A stretch of 64,000 nt of DNA, from NCBI RefSeq assembly GCF_015319165.1, contig NZ_JADIVZ010000002.1:372001-436000 (forward strand), read 5' to 3'. Position 1 is the first letter of the stretch, and each line of letters begins with the position of its first letter. Below are positions 63,862-64,000 of this stretch, in pieces. The position numbers and the translations under genes were made by a program. Below the pieces are notes generated by a model. It made no database searches. It had not been told where the DNA came from and saw nothing but the letters and a program-made list of their open reading frames with translations. The stretch is from Nocardioides acrostichi (GTDB lineage: Bacteria; Actinomycetota; Actinomycetes; Propionibacteriales; Nocardioidaceae).

Positions 63862-64000
63862 ATGATTCCGAAGCGTGAGCTCCCGTTCGCCGCCCCCGGC
63901 AAGGTCATCTGCTGCGGGCTGAACTACGGCGACCACATCGTGGAGACCGGTCGCCAGCGACCGGAGTTCCCCACTCTCTTCGCCAAGTACGCCGACACGC
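63862..64000 (+). CDS. fumarylacetoacetate hydrolase family protein, N-terminal fragment
   Basis: 46 codons from ATG 63862; the gene continues beyond the window. GKVICCGLNYGDHIVETGRQ followed by PEFPTLFAKYADT is the FAH opening (VGLNYxDH, PxxPxxFxK). FAH enzymes cleave or hydrate acylpyruvates and related diketones. With the AraC-type operator upstream, it is probably part of the 58-64 kb cluster. Confidence 0.85.
   Translation, partial: MIPKRELPFAAPGKVICCGLNYGDHIVETGRQRPEFPTLFAKYADT

Overview
The window is GC-rich (roughly 70 percent by eye), densely packed bacterial chromosome. Many genes overlap by 4 bp (ATGA, GTGA), GTG starts are frequent, and several families are typical of high-GC Actinobacteria: fused isobutyryl-CoA mutase, EspC/WXG100-like proteins, a SigB/SigF-type sigma factor, a KstR-type operator and a ChoD-like oxidase. 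Nocardioidaceae (Nocardioides or Aeromicrobium type) is my best guess; this is inference, since no rRNA or tRNA gene was seen. No CRISPR array, prophage or classical transposase was recognised.

Layout. 0-5 kb: end of an acyl-CoA ligase, a ChoD-like oxidase, and an aldehyde dehydrogenase coupled to a DinB2-type polymerase. 4.4-6.2 kb: an NAD(P)-binding protein and a divergent TetR with two operator copies. 6.2-9.2 kb: a five-step reading order of four genes that looks like a type VII secretion effector locus (EspC-like partner, WXG-lipase fusion, small possible chaperone, lipoprotein). 9.3-12.2 kb: acyl-CoA dehydrogenase, then a reductase coupled to a strongly divergent dihydropteroate-synthase-like protein. 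12.2-13.2 kb: a GIY-YIG endonuclease gene between mirror-image arrays of palindromic repeats. 13.2-18.9 kb: PPOX-fold protein, acyl-CoA synthetase, PEP synthase and its regulatory kinase. 19-26 kb: secreted helical protein and a signalling cluster (LuxR regulator, B12-binding MerR, SigF-type sigma, membrane cyclase, Ser/Thr kinase).

26-36 kb: icmF with a thioesterase and two small genes, then a tightly overlapping five-gene envelope operon (methyltransferase, MarR, holin-phosphodiesterase, metallo-hydrolase, DedA). 36-40 kb: SDR and metallo-hydrolase behind a KstR-type palindrome, plus lysoplasmalogenase, GNAT and hydrolase. 40.1-44.1 kb: TPP riboswitch followed by a thiamine-type ABC importer. 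44-50 kb: PAP2-like membrane protein, acyl-CoA oxidase-like enzyme, pyrophosphatase, D,D-carboxypeptidase. 50-58 kb: TetR/GNAT, esterase, alcohol dehydrogenase, dienelactone hydrolase, crotonase, a His-rich membrane protein with a PepSY protein. 58-64 kb: an AraC-controlled catabolic cluster (SDR, flavin monooxygenase, CrtI-like oxidoreductase, RidA, fumarylacetoacetate-hydrolase-like).

Functionally the window is dominated by acyl-CoA and oxidative catabolism of hydrophobic substrates, with regulators that appear to act locally. The two most unusual parts are the repeat-flanked GIY-YIG element at 12.25-13.18 kb and the candidate secreted lipase locus at 6.2-9.2 kb. Convergent gene ends repeatedly carry short repeats with an exact 22-bp period. 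All identifications were made by eye from translated sequence; no database search was run.
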